Source of the DNA: Laetiporus sulphureus 93-53
Taxonomy: Eukaryota; Basidiomycota; Agaricomycetes; Polyporales; Laetiporaceae
Assembly (NCBI RefSeq): GCF_001632365.1
Contig: NW_024468566.1
Span: forward strand, 176,320 to 240,319
Direction of reading: 5' to 3'
Length of the DNA stretch: 64,000 nucleotides
Positions 47,231-58,502 of the stretch are shown one piece after another. The notes below the pieces were generated by a model that searched no databases, was not told where the DNA came from, and saw nothing but the letters and a program-made list of their open reading frames with translations. Position 1 is the stretch's first letter; each line of letters opens with the position of its first letter. Made by a program: the position numbers and the translations under genes.

Positions 47231-48962
47231 CAGAAGATGCGGTAAATGGTCCCATGGAAGTCATTCCGACGTAGGCGTTCGGCCTAATCTTCCTCGTCAG
47301 ATGAGCTGACTTTTAATTGCGTTATAGCGGTGACATCAACAATGATTCGCTCGCTGCCGCCAGCCTCGGAGCTCACGGAATGGTATGTAACGGTTACCAT
47401 GGCATGCAAGACACTACAGAGCCCAGGAACGACAACGTCATTCTCCTACCACCTTCAGTGCTCCGTTGTCGATCGCGGGCCTCCCATTCATCAATATCTT
47501 GACCACATGTACGTTCCTGCCAGTGTATCGAAGATCTTGATTCGTTGACATTGGGTATGCATCTCACAGGACATTGTCCTCCTTTGGAGGAGAACAGATC
47601 ATGGATATTCAGGTTACTATCAGCGCTTTGCCCACGATCGATTGCATTTACAATAACGAGATAATGTCTGGGTCCAAACAAGTGCACGCATGCACTGCGC
47701 ACCACGACAGTGCCTCTTTGAACGTAGAGAGGACAAGGAACGTACGAGATTTTTAGCATAACTCCGCATCGATTGATATCTCTTCAGAGGTAGGTGGGCA
47801 TGTTGTCAATTCTGCTCCTCACATCCCTGTTGTCTGCAGGACACGGCAAGACAATGAAGCGACAACCATCTTCAGCTTTGACACCAGCAATATCTTCTTC
47901 GCGCATCCTATCGCCCCCGTAATCGCTGCTCACGATTGCGACACAATCATCGCAGAAGTGGGTCCGCACCACATCCCCGAAACCATCAACTTCCCGTCGT
48001 TCTACTGCCCAACAGCCATCGGATGCCCCTTTCATGGACCCCGCATCATTGCAGTGTATCCACACCACCTTGCACTCACCCACAGCGATCGACATCACGG
48101 ACGGTGGCCCAGTCGCCCGGTCCAGCGTCTCTATAATCATCCGGTCGAGACTTTCTTCCGATTGCACCGCAACCCCATGCATCAGGAATTGCGATGACGA
48201 GGATCAAGAGATCCTCAGCACGATGGACCAGTGTGTCCAGAAGGTGCGACGTACGAGATCTTCGCGAGGTCCGCACCTGAGGTTCCTGTCGAAATGGACC
48301 GTCAGGAGAATGTGCCGCCGTTACGCCTTCACGGCCATGTTAAACACCACGAACAGGAACGACAGGTCCAGACGCATACCAGTAACATGCTCCCTACTGT
48401 TGTCGAGCTGGCACCTGCTGCTCCTACAACTATATATTGCATTATGGTACTGCCTGGTACGAGCACCCGCATGCTTGACGATGGTGCTAACAAAGGCCCA
48501 GCACCCCCAATGGCTTGCGACCTCACGCACGAAGCACAGGTACATGCATTGGATTTGAAAAACAAGCCGGATGCGATGGTTACAGAGAAACAGGAGCGTT
48601 TTAAATCGGCCTAGTAGGCCGATTTAACTTGGCGCCTGTTCCTCCTCCTCTTCTTTTCTTACTGATGACGAATGACAACTTCGCCTCCCCCATTCCGCAT
48701 TCCCATTGTTCTGCGTGTCTCAGACTCCAGAGCTGAAACGGCTGAGCAAACCAGCGAGACGACGCCATCAGATATCAGTAGTGCGAAGCAGCGCTATCTT
48801 TACTACCGAGCGAGAAAGCTTTATGAACAACGCATTGGCGTCAGGTCCCCCACGATGAAGTTGACAGGTACTACGTCCCACATGAACATGGTATGGATGC
48901 CTCTCGGCAGAGTCGGAGTTGCAGGCCGCCCCTCCGACCAGTCAAACTGGGGATATGCATGA
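47231..48962 (+). pseudogene. Orphan family copy C, 5'-truncated
   Basis: Corresponds to exon 3 onward of genes A and B. The exon 3 equivalent ends ATGGAAGTCATTCCGAC but its donor reads GTAGGC. The next exon has lost about 40 nt. Exon 6 matches with EQIMDIQVTISALPT, a TAG at 47753-47755 and further frame changes. The end keeps SDISSAKQRYLYYRARKLYE near 48800. Exons 1 and 2 are missing. A non-functional relic. Confidence 0.75.
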
Positions 48963-49059
48963 CTGAAAGCCAGAGAGAACAGATAGCGAATGGGCGTGAA
49001 ATCATTCCATGAGCCTGAATTCGGACGATAGCCTCAGAGATGAGCACGTTAAGGCTCCA

Positions 49060-49590
49060 ACTATTTATACTATTTACACTCCTGAGGTGTAAATAAATAG
49101 TATATAGTAAATAGTTATCTATATATCATATAAACAGTTTATATAAAGTTTATACAGTTTTTTTGGTCCCATGTTTTGATGGAGTTTTACTCAACTGTGA
49201 GCAGCCTCTGTGATTGTTGAGGCCTTTAAGGACCTGTGTGCATCAGCAAGCACATGACAATGAGCAGAAAACAAGCATTCAATGTCAACACTTGCACCAG
49301 GAATGACCAGAAAATCTTATGTCATACAAGAAATGACAAGAAACTCATGTTCATGAACCTACATGATGATAAACTATCAGTGGTGACTGCTGTTAAACAC
49401 TATGACTTTCAATTGGCTCACTGTTGTGCTGTCAAATCTAGCAATTGTGCACTCAATAGCCCTATATCATCATAAAACTATTTATACTATACATATACAT
49501 CTATTTACTATGTACAGGCCCAACTGTAAATAAACATATATAGTAAACAGTTGAAACTATGTAACATAGTAAATAGATAGAAATGTTGAA
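49060..49590. repeat. AT-rich block with palindromic CTATTTAC/GTAAATAG words
   Basis: Both ends (49070-49160 and 49475-49580) are crowded with CTATTTACTAT and ATAGTAAATAG words that can pair with each other. The middle is ordinary sequence. Possibly a small non-autonomous element, but no exact terminal repeat or target duplication is visible. Confidence 0.4.
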
Positions 49591-50617
49591 GCCTTAGAGC
49601 ACGTTGTGGGTTTACGAGAATGAATCCCTTAAATGGGTGCCTTTGATTCTAACTTGTCATAGATGTCCACTTTTCTCTGTGCTTTCTGTACTCCTAGTAT
49701 CCATGTCAGTACGAAGCTATACATCTTTGAGTCTGAATGCAATCATATTTACGTGGATATCGATGAGATGATCATCTGTGGCAAACACGGGGGCAAGTCA
49801 CCGGGTCATCACAAACAGCAAGTGTACATGATAGGTGTGTTGGAAGTGAAATGCAGGATGCACTTGGGTATGCACTTGGCGTGCCGAGCACAAATGATGT
49901 GCCATGGTGAAACATGTCAGAAACGGTACCTGGAGACGGAACAGTCGGAAATGCACAGGAGACAGGGGCAGAAGGTAGTGGATAACTATCCGTAGGAATT
50001 TAAAACTGTTTTGTTTCAAATGACTGAGTTTGAAAAATGTGACGCGTGAGCTGTTCCAGACCATAACACAGTTTCGAACCCAACTAGGTACGACTTTGGA
50101 TATGACTTTTCCAAATCACAGCCACCCATGCGTATCCTACTTATTTCTGCATGCGTTTAATAAACAGTGCTGCTGCCATGCCCTGTTCAACATTGGAGAC
50201 ACAAGCCATGATGTAAAGACCTATGTCATTGAAGTTGACATGGCTCTGCCTGTTTAAGTTCATCTCAATGCTGCGCAGTGAAGGACATTCAACAAAAAGG
50301 ATGCGCATCGTGTCGCTGATCACGAGAGTGTGACAGGCCTCTGGGCATTGGCAGTGCTGCAGCCAGATCATCATCACTGCCAATCGGGTGGTGCACGACC
50401 TCGGAAAAAGTGTTGAAGCTGTTTGGAAAGCCTCAGAGACATCTGGAGAGGGGGTGCCCCCCTCTCCAGATTCATGCATTTAGAACAAGTGTCAGAGTTT
50501 CAAAATGTCATGCTGTCATGCTGGCTAAACTGCAGCAAGCAATCTGGAACAGATGTGTGTTCTAAAGTCGTATCTAAATGGCCTATGGATAATCATCCAG
50601 TATAAAGTATGTACCTA
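49591..50617. other. Left flank of the gypsy insertion, no supported gene
   Basis: Frames up to 112 codons on both strands without motifs. Contains the hairpin at 50442-50470. Confidence 0.5.
50442..50470. other. Perfect 13-bp inverted repeat
   Basis: TCTGGAGAGGGGG and CCCCCTCTCCAGA flank a three-base loop, giving a very stable GC-rich hairpin. No gene end is known next to it, so a terminator role is not supported. Confidence 0.6.
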
Positions 50618-50622
50618 GGTAG

Positions 50623-51279
50623 TGTCACGGCACGCCGATGACAAAGATAGATAACCAAAATAAGAAGTCCCCTTGAGGGTTTCCTGGCTGAGAGCCTACA
50701 GCGACGAGCTGTGGTGATACGACGTGCCCACTGACGAGGCCGGGTCGCTAGTCACAAAGTAAGACTTACTGGCGAGGCGAGGGGCACTATCACAAGTGAG
50801 GATGATACTAGATATATAGCACACTGAGAGTGTCTGGTAAGACCCCTCTGTGATGGTAGTGGAGGACGAAGGAGAATAAGACTGAGGTCTCCTCCTCGTC
50901 TCGCTGGTCCTTATATACATGATTGCTATGCTACTGTACAGTACTACCTAAGCGAGTCACACGCTATCTTACTGGTCAGTGCTACAATCATACGACATGT
51001 CCCAATTAACCTGATTGGCTGCCTAATAATAATCCACAGAGACGGAGCTCCTCTTGAGCACGCCATATGGCATCATGGCGATGGCGACATATGACGCTAT
51101 GCTGAGAAGTTCGGTGTCACGTGACAATGCCGAGAGAGATCTGAGGTCATGTGAATGGATGCCTCGTTATCTTATCTTGTTGGGTCACGTGACTTCTTGT
51201 GTGACGCGAAATGATGAAAAATGATATGCTCCTTAATAGCATTTGTTCCTATAATGACTTGTCAGGTAAAACCGTGACA
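50623..51279 (-). repeat. 3' LTR of element 1
   Basis: 657 bp, TG...CA with 8-bp inverted ends. Differs from the 5' LTR at roughly two dozen positions, nearly all transitions. Contains two TCACGTGAC palindromes. Confidence 0.95.
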
Positions 51280-51294
51280 TCACCCCCTTCTCAA
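51280..51294 (-). other. Polypurine tract of element 1
   Basis: The minus strand reads TTGAGAAGGGGGTGA immediately before the 3' LTR, the expected site for plus-strand priming. Confidence 0.75.
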
Positions 51295-51297
51295 GGT

Positions 51298-54200
51298 TCA
51301 TCGTCCCGATGAGCCAAAGCCTTTGGCGCCTCGTATGGTTCGCTTTGCAAGTGAGCTGTCTGCTTCAGAAATGATTCCTGGAGCATAACGCTCGCATATG
51401 AGTTGTGCGACACGATCACCTGTTCTGACCTCGAATGGTTTGCTGGTCATATTAACAAGAAGCACCTTGATTTCCCCTGTGTAGTCTGGGTCAATTACCC
51501 CTGCTGCGACATCGATTCCTTTGAGGGCTAGCCCACTTCGGGGGGCCACTCGAATGTATGTCCACTTTGGGGGATCCACCGCAAGTCCAGTGCCAATGAG
51601 CATTCGGGAGTGTGGGGGGATATCTATGTCTTGTATGGACTTGACATCCCAGCCAACAGCTTCTGCCGAACCCTTGTAGGGTGCTCTGGCATTTGGGTGG
51701 GTGCGGAAGAAGAACATGAATTCATCAGGATGATCAGACAGAGCGATTTTGTGCGCTTTGCGTGTTTGCGGCTTTGCTCTTGGAGCATCTGGGTGTGTCT
51801 TGTGGAATTCCTCTACTTTGTCTTTGACGTTTGTGAGGTTTTCCAATGGTTCCCAAGTATTATCGCTGTGGTCGTAGTCTAACCATTTTACGAGATACTG
51901 GGTCTTGTTATACCTGACTCTTGAATCCAGAATGTCCTCTACGTCCCATTCTTCCTCTCCATCTATGATGACTGGAGGGTTAGGGGGAGGTACACATCCC
52001 GGGATAGAGTCTTGATGGAACATTATAAGCTTAGAAGCATGAAACACAGGATGTATCTTCATGTCCGCTGGTAATTGCAGTTTGAATGATACGACTCCGA
52101 TCTTTTCGAGGATCTTGAATGGTCCATAGTTTTGAGTCGCTAGCTTTTGGCTTTTGACTTTGACGCGGAGATCTTTTCCTCGAATAAGCACTTCGTCTCC
52201 TACTTTGAAAGGAACGTCCTGCTTTTTAAGGTCGAAGTACCATTTCATTTTTTCTGCTGCTAATGACAAAGTGGCACGAGCTTGTTCCTGCGCTTGGTCG
52301 CGGTTGTGGAATAGGTGTTCCAGGGATGGATGCTGTATCCCTTCCAGTACATCTGGTGCCATGTGGGGGTGTCGACCATACTCGATGAAGAATGGGGATA
52401 GACCGGTTGATTCTGAAGCTTGGTTGTTGTAGGCAAATTCCGCTGTGGACAATAGAGTAGCCCAGTCAGTTTGCCGGTAATTGCAGTACATGCGCAAATA
52501 TTGTTCCAGAATCTGATTGACTCGTTCTGTCTGTCCATCTGTTTCAGGGTGATAAGCCGTAGACATTGTCGACTTGATGTGAAGTTTCTGACAAAACTCC
52601 TGGAATAATTTGGCTGAGAACTGTGTGCCTCGATCTGATATGATTTGCCTGGGAATTCCATGGAGTTTGAATACTTCATTGTAAAAAATCGACGCTACTT
52701 GAGATGCTGTCACCGTGTCATCTACTGCATAGTAGTGAGCATGTTTGGTAAATCGGTCGACGACTACCAAGATGGCAGTCTTCTTTTCTCCCCTGTGGTC
52801 TGGACTTGGCGGTAGCTGTGTAATCAGGTCACAGGTAACCATTTCCCAAGGTCCTTCTGGTACTGGGTTAGGTTGAAGTAGTCCGTAAGGCTTCTGCTTG
52901 CTCGTCTTGTTTCTTTGACAGGTTACGCAGCCTTGAACGTACTTCTTAACATCAATGGTGAGCCCGGGCCACCAGTAATTCCTGCTGATCAGTTCTTGCG
53001 TCTTTCATCATCCGGCGTGTCCGGCTGTGGAGATGTCATGGTGTAGCTTGATCAGCTCATTCCGCAGCGTAGAGTTCTTTGGGACGTAGACTTTTCCTCT
53101 TCTGAGCATCAATCCATGCTCGAAGTTCCACTCTTGGAGGTCTTTTCTGAACTCTCGCTTGCCAGTTTTTAGTAGGTGCTGGTAACCTTTGGTCATTTCA
53201 TCGTCTTGTAGTGCCGATTTCACTCTTTCTAGAAGTTTTGCATCATCAACTTCGGAGGAATGAGTGGCTGAGATCACGTGGATGGCAAAATATTCAGGCT
53301 GAAGTAAAGTTTGCCCTGAATTGTCATTGCTCACCCCCTTCTCATGATCTGGCCTCCTGGATAGAGGATCGGCATGCATCATCGTCTTTCCGGGGCGGTG
53401 ACGGAGAAGAAAGTTGAATCGTGTAAGGTAAAGTGACCATCGAGCTTGTCATCTGGTCAGTGTTTGAGCTTGTCAGAAATAGGTAAGATTAAGGTGATCC
53501 GACCATATCTCAACCGGGTGCGGGTGTCCTTCAAAGTATTGCCTATATTCTTCCAGGGCTCGAATGATAGCTAGCATTTCCTTGTCGTAAATCTCATAGT
53601 TACGCTCGTGCTCATTGAGTGACTTGAAGTAATAAGCGACAGGATGCCAGAGTTCATCTTCTCCCAACTGTTCAAGGACTGCACCTGTGGCAAAGTCCGA
53701 GGCATCTGTCTCTAGTCTAAAGGGACAGATTGCGTTGGGGAGTGCTAGGATCAGAGCGGAAGTGAAGGCAGTTTTGAGGGCCTCGAATGCCTTTTATTGA
53801 GGATCTTCCCATTTCCATGGTGCGTCCTTACGTGTTAATAGAGTCAAGGGTCGGGTCATCGATCCGAAATCCTTGATGAATCGTCGATAGAAATTTGCCA
53901 AACCAAGGAACGCTTGTACTTGCTTTACCTTGGTGGGCACTGGCCATTTGAGCACGCCGTCAATCTTTTCTGAGTCCATATGTATCGACCCTTTTGAGAT
54001 TATGAGTCCGAGAAACTTGACGAAATTGGTCGAGAAGTGACACTTTTCTGGTTTTACGAACAGGTCATTGTCTCGGAGTCTTTGTAGGACCTCTTTGGTC
54101 AGATGGTCGTGTTCCTCCTGGTTATCCGTAAAGATGATGATGTCATCTATATAGACTGCTACCTTTCCAGTACGAATGAGATCACCTAGAACGTCGTTCA

Positions 54201-55442
54201 TCATGGCCTGAAAGGTGCTAGGAGCATTACAGAATCCGAAGTACATGACAGTGGGTTCAAATAACCCTTTATGGGTAATGAACACTGCCTTTTCCTCATC
54301 TCCCTTGTGAAGGCGTACATTATTGTACCCCCATCTCAGGTCTAGTGTAGTAAATATACTAGCCCTTGAGAGTCCGTCAATGAGATCGTTGATTCAGGGG
54401 AGTGGGAATTTGTTCTTCTTAGTGACACTGTTTAATGCCCTGTAGTCTTGGACGAGTCTAAGAGATCCATCCTTCTTTTTGACGAAAAATACCGGAGCGG
54501 CATAAGGGGATTTAGATGGTCGAATGTAGCCCTTGGCTTGTTCGCCGTCAATCCATTCATCGAGCGAGTTCTTCTCTCGTAAAGACATTGGGTATACTTT
54601 TGCTGGTCTCGGGGTTGCCGTGTCTGGGACAAGATCAATTGCGTGATCATAGGGCTTACGCGTCGGCATTCTTTCCAAGCTCTTCTTCGAGAACACATCT
54701 CCGAATTGATGAAATTCTGGAGGGACGAATTTGGACCAATATTCTTTGTCCTGTGTCTCTTCTGCCGGCTGTTCTACCAAATGCTCCTTTACCTTCTTGC
54801 TTATGCCTAGGATGTCGTGCACCATGTTACGAAGATCCTGGTCTTGCAAGTCTATCCAGTTGATGAAGTTATCTTCCTGATCCCACCCGTCATCCATGTG
54901 TACGTCAGGTAGAATTGCTTCATCTTCGAGCCGAGGTTGCGATAGAAGGTTGACTTCTTCTTCGCATACTTTGACTCGTTGCTTCTTCATGTGTCTGCAT
55001 CTTGAGAACGTGACCTCTCTATGTTCCCAGTCAACTCGGGGGTTGTGCTCTTGTAGAAATTTCATGCCAAGGATCATTGACATACGTCCAAGGTTTGTGA
55101 CGAGCAAACTCTCAGTGGATCGGTGCCCCTCAATTAAGATGCTTGTGACTACACGATGAGTAATTGCGCCACCCTTGTTGGGGCTAGCGTCTGCGTTGAG
55201 GATTCGGATTTCATGGTTTAGGGGTATCATCTTAAACCCGTGCTTCTCAGCGAATCTTTGGTCGATATAGCAAGAGAATGCTCCAGAATCCAATAGTGCT
55301 GTTGTCTGGATTTCCCGTGATACGAATCTTATCGGCAATTCGATCGAATGTTTAAAAAAACCTGCAGATGCAATATATAGATGGTCGCTAGGTACATTCG
55401 TTCTCACGGTACTAATACAATTGTCTTGAAGTGTGACACCAG
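51298..55442 (-). pseudogene. pol: Pol polyprotein of element 1 with chromodomain and dUTPase, six stops
   Basis: One frame throughout, -1 relative to gag and overlapping its end. Domains: aspartic protease (ALLDSGAF, near 55290); reverse transcriptase ([16 protein letters not shown], then VYIDDIII at about 54150); RNase H (ETDASDFATGAVL, near 53700); integrase with zinc-binding GCVTCQRNK and a DD35E triad (D 52830, D 52635, E 52527), GPF motif YGPFKI; chromodomain (EEEWDVEDILDSR to WEPLENL, about 51950-51795); and at the C-terminus (about 51680-51298) a dUTPase with all five motifs in order, including AEAVGWDV, APRSGLALKG, AAGVIDPDYTGEI, TGDRVAQLI and RGAKGFGSSG. In-frame stops: 54394-54396, 53794-53796, 53473-53475, 53449-53451, 53008-53010, 53005-53007. 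The integrase-chromodomain-dUTPase part is uninterrupted. Confidence 0.93.
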
Positions 55443-55448
55443 ACTCGT

Positions 55449-57266
55449 CTACACTTCGTATTGAAAATTCTCTGAGAAATCATCCATTTCGATGATTCTC
55501 ACATTGGTGTCCTTTACCGTTGATGCTGATGCCATTGATCCCATGTCCATGCTTTTCGCCTTGTCTTTACCCTTGCTGGATGGTGGCGTAGTCGTCGTTG
55601 TGCTCATACCGCGAAGTGCAGCAATTGCTTGTTCCAGTGCCACAATTTGAGCTGATGAGCCCGCGCTACTTTCTTCTTCCACCTGTCGCATGTTTGTCAC
55701 CTTGCCCTTCCCTTTTCCTTGTCCTTGTTTCGGGGCGGATCGTGTCTGAAACTGCTTTCCCTTGTATTCAGGCTTGGGGGAGGGACACCGCTTTCCTCGT
55801 TCATAGGCGTGCTTTGCGCAAAACAAACATAGTTTGTTTGCCAGCCATCTGTCCTGTTCCGGGGATAGTTCGTGGGCGATTCGTGCGCTAGTGTCCATAG
55901 CGTTAGGGTCCTTAGGGGGGGCCGCCTTGTTCGTCGTGGTCTGTCCAGTAGACTTGTTGCCCGACATTTGCTGAAGATGTTTAATTTCAATCTCCAGGCA
56001 GAACTCGAGGTAATCCATCCAGGTGGTTGGAATCTTCGAGGGGTCTAAAGTCTCCGTTACCGACATGACCGTTTGTATATGAGTCGACCATTGTTCCCTG
56101 ATTTTGACGATCAGATCTTCATCAGAGTATCCTGATTTGGGGGCATATGTCCTGAAATTCTCTGCGAAGGCGATCATCGTCTTGTGGCGAATTGCACAGT
56201 GTGCATCTAGCAAAGATTGTGCCGTGCGCTTGGGGTCAAGCGTCTTGTATGCCATTTCCAGTTTCTGAGTGTACTCTGCCCATGTGCCAACATCTTGTCC
56301 GGAGGTGAGCTTGATTGCATACTCTTTCATGTATAGAGCTGCTCCTCCTTCCAGATGCGCGTTGGCCTGCCGAATTTTGTCCTTGTCATCCGTAAAGTGG
56401 TTATAATCAAGCCAGATGAGAAGGTTGGTGAACCAGGTCTCGAAGTTTTCGGATAACTTTCTTCCTGAGTATTTGGGAGGGTCTGGGAGCTTGATTCGGC
56501 GGGGCGATTGACTGGATTGGCCGACCGGTTGTGGGATACCTGTGGGAGGTGCATTGATGATGGCATTGTTGAGTCGAGACTCTAAGCCAACGATGTAGGT
56601 AGTGGTCTTTTCCTGTGCCTCCTTCAGGGCGACCATGTTGCCGTAAAGGGCGTCCATCTGACCCTTTACTTCATCCTTGTAGTCCTCGAAGTCCTTGCAA
56701 ATTGACTGGGCTTCGAGCAACAAATTGGTGTTCGCATTGGCGAGCCTTTCTACATCAGCGAAGAGGGTGCCGATCTGGGCTCTTGCGACTTTTAGTTGGT
56801 CTCGTGTTTCTACCGTCATTATTTCGACGTGAATATGAGCCAGTACTTCTTCTTCCAATGAGGCCACCGTGCGTTCGTGATGCTCATCCATCTTTTGACG
56901 TAAAGCCTCGTACGAGCTTACAACGTCTCTCATGACGAATGACTGTACCACGTTCATTACCCATTCCTTAACATCATTTGGGATGGTGTTGGGTGCAGCG
57001 GCATTGGCGGCTTCCTCAATGGTTGCGTAAGGAACTCCCTGCCATTCCCAAGTCTGAGGTGTGGAAAATGCTAGCAGGGTAGTGGGCGATGGGTTTCTGA
57101 CTACTTCTGACGCCTTGGGTGTGCTGCTGTTGTGTTGTTCTTCAGCAGGCGCAGCTGGTCCTGCTTCAGATGATGTGGAAGTGGCCTGACTCCTCCAGGG
57201 GTCAGCAGGCTCACTCATGGTGTGTCCTCCGGAAAACGAAACACCTCCAAGGTTGTATTGAGACAT
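55449..57266 (-). CDS. gag: Gag of element 1
   Basis: Structural protein of the retrotransposon particle. The frame is open from 57308; the first ATG is 57266 ([14 protein letters not shown]), giving 605 aa. It has a disordered N-terminus, a long helical coiled-coil region ([15 protein letters not shown] onward), and a capsid-like region beginning [20 protein letters not shown] with [14 protein letters not shown] zinc-knuckle-like motif [15 protein letters not shown] has CX2CX2HX7C spacing instead of the normal CX2CX4HX4C. The tail is Lys/Gln-rich and basic. No stop interrupts it. Pol begins in the -1 frame across the last codons, so frameshifting is expected; no canonical slippery heptamer is obvious. 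Confidence 0.9.
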   Translation of the reverse strand: MSQYNLGGVSFSGGHTMSEPADPWRSQATSTSSEAGPAAPAEEQHNSSTPKASEVVRNPSPTTLLAFSTPQTWEWQGVPYATIEEAANAAAPNTIPNDVKEWVMNVVQSFVMRDVVSSYEALRQKMDEHHERTVASLEEEVLAHIHVEIMTVETRDQLKVARAQIGTLFADVERLANANTNLLLEAQSICKDFEDYKDEVKGQMDALYGNMVALKEAQEKTTTYIVGLESRLNNAIINAPPTGIPQPVGQSSQSPRRIKLPDPPKYSGRKLSENFETWFTNLLIWLDYNHFTDDKDKIRQANAHLEGGAALYMKEYAIKLTSGQDVGTWAEYTQKLEMAYKTLDPKRTAQSLLDAHCAIRHKTMIAFAENFRTYAPKSGYSDEDLIVKIREQWSTHIQTVMSVTETLDPSKIPTTWMDYLEFCLEIEIKHLQQMSGNKSTGQTTTNKAAPPKDPNAMDTSARIAHELSPEQDRWLANKLCLFCAKHAYERGKRCPSPKPEYKGKQFQTRSAPKQGQGKGKGKVTNMRQVEEESSAGSSAQIVALEQAIAALRGMSTTTTTPPSSKGKDKAKSMDMGSMASASTVKDTNVRIIEMDDFSENFQYEV

Positions 57267-57339
57267 AGGGATCGATGTCGAAGATAATGGAAATGATGTG
57301 ACGGACAATGTGTTAATCGATCGATGCTTGGTCTCGGCC

Positions 57340-57642
57340 TTAGAAGGGTTCGGGGTTTTCCTCGATGAGTCCTTCTTCTTCTAGCTCCTCTCGTAGAGAT
57401 TCTGCTCGGTAATGCCAATATTCTCGTTCTTCCTCGAAATCAGGAATGAGACGGAATGGTGCCGAGTAGGTGGTGTATGCATGTACTTGTACCGTGTAAT
57501 GGTAGAGTACTTGTTGCCAATTGGTGACAAGAGGTTGATAGATGAAATACGCGGTGCAGATGACTGTGAGCTGTCCCTGCGCCGGGCGATAAAAGTCCAC
57601 GATGTAGTTCTGGTATATAAAGCCGATTGCGTATCTCGGCAT
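57340..57642 (-). CDS. ORF0b of element 1, 100 aa, unknown
   Basis: Starts at the first ATG on the predicted transcript (MPRYAIGFIYQNYIVDFY) and ends LIEENPEPF with stop at 57340. It is rich in Tyr and aromatic residues in the first half and acidic and helical at the end (FEEEREYWHYRAESLREE). It lies 31 nt after the ORF0 stop and 73 nt before the gag ATG. Element 2 has no equivalent, its ORF0 and gag being 21 nt apart. No family recognised. Confidence 0.6.
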   Translation of the reverse strand: MPRYAIGFIYQNYIVDFYRPAQGQLTVICTAYFIYQPLVTNWQQVLYHYTVQVHAYTTYSAPFRLIPDFEEEREYWHYRAESLREELEEEGLIEENPEPF

Positions 57643-57673
57643 ACAGCTTTGGGATACAAAAATATTGCTGGTC

Positions 57674-58468
57674 CTAGTAAGGCCAGTAGCACGACTCCTT
57701 TTCAAACTTCACTATCTCCTTTCCTACGCGTTCCTGTTCTTTATTGATTCCCTTGAAGGAAATCTTCCCTAGTCCTACACAAAGCTTGATAGCGATGCGC
57801 CTATCGATGAATGTGAAATCGTGTCCTGCTCCGATGTGCTCGTTTATCACTGATAGATGTCGAAGAATTCTATCTCGACACTGTAACTGCTCCTCTGTGA
57901 ACTTTGCCGCAATATGTGGCTGCTGCAAGACTTTGTATCACTGAATGGTAGCGTATACAGTCGGCGCGATGTTCTCGGGGAGAGTTCCTTTAGGATTTTC
58001 GTGAATTCCACGAGGGTGATAGCTCTTTGAGAGTGCGAAATTGAGGACGTCAATGGCGGGGAATGTATCGTAGGGATGAACAGGGTGAAGAGGAATGAAC
58101 GGGGTGAGCGCGTCTTTTGGAATGCCTTTGAGCCAGAGGCTAACCTTGCGCTCTTGCTGGCGATGCTCAGCTGTGATGCCTTGTGAGCTAGCTTGTGGGG
58201 GCTTAGCTCGTACAAGATTTCCCTGAGTTAGGCGATGAGTGCAACGGGGATCTCGTTGGTATGGGTGATAGCGTCCGTTGGGCAGAACGATACTGTTGTG
58301 TACTTGGGGCGCTTTGCTGATCGCTGCTGCGCTGTTCCTTTTGAAGGAAGGAAGCGGCTTAGGTGGTAGAGATGCAGAGGAAGTGTATGAAGGAAGTGGT
58401 GTGGAAAAAGCCCTGTCCTGGGCGGATGTATCTCTGGGCGAAAATGCGTGGCTACCAGTGTTAGACAC
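57674..58468 (-). pseudogene. ORF0 of element 1, AUG-less frame upstream of gag, one stop
   Basis: A frame of 264 codons from a GTG at 58468 (GTGTCTAACAC) to TAA-type stop at 57674, broken once by TGA at 57938-57940 (probable CGA to TGA). It contains no ATG codon at all. The first two thirds are Pro/Ser-rich and basic. The last third (RDRILRHLSVINEHIG, DFTFIDRRIAIKLC, GLGKISFKGINKEQE) aligns with ORF0 of element 2 (EYTFVDKQVINTCC, EIGRINFKEIGKQQ). Its start also aligns (SNTGSHAFS against FNTSGRVFS). It is upstream of every AUG-initiated gene, so if made it must start at a non-AUG codon. Function unknown. Confidence 0.65.
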
Positions 58469-58487
58469 TTGGTAGGGGCGTAAAAGG

Positions 58488-58500
58488 TCAGTCTTATTCT
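58488..58500 (-). other. Self-priming primer-binding site of element 1
   Basis: Two bases after the 5' LTR the minus strand reads AGAATAAGACTGA. This is an exact 13-base complement of TCAGTCTTATTCT within the same LTR (58753-58765), placed about 32 bp after the TATA box, i.e. at the predicted 5' end of the transcript. That is the Tf1-type self-priming arrangement, not a tRNA primer. Confidence 0.8.
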
Positions 58501-58502
58501 AA

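Noticed and set aside
50442..50470. GC-rich hairpin as a transcription terminator
   Set aside because: No gene end is known beside it and eukaryotic Pol II genes do not use such terminators.
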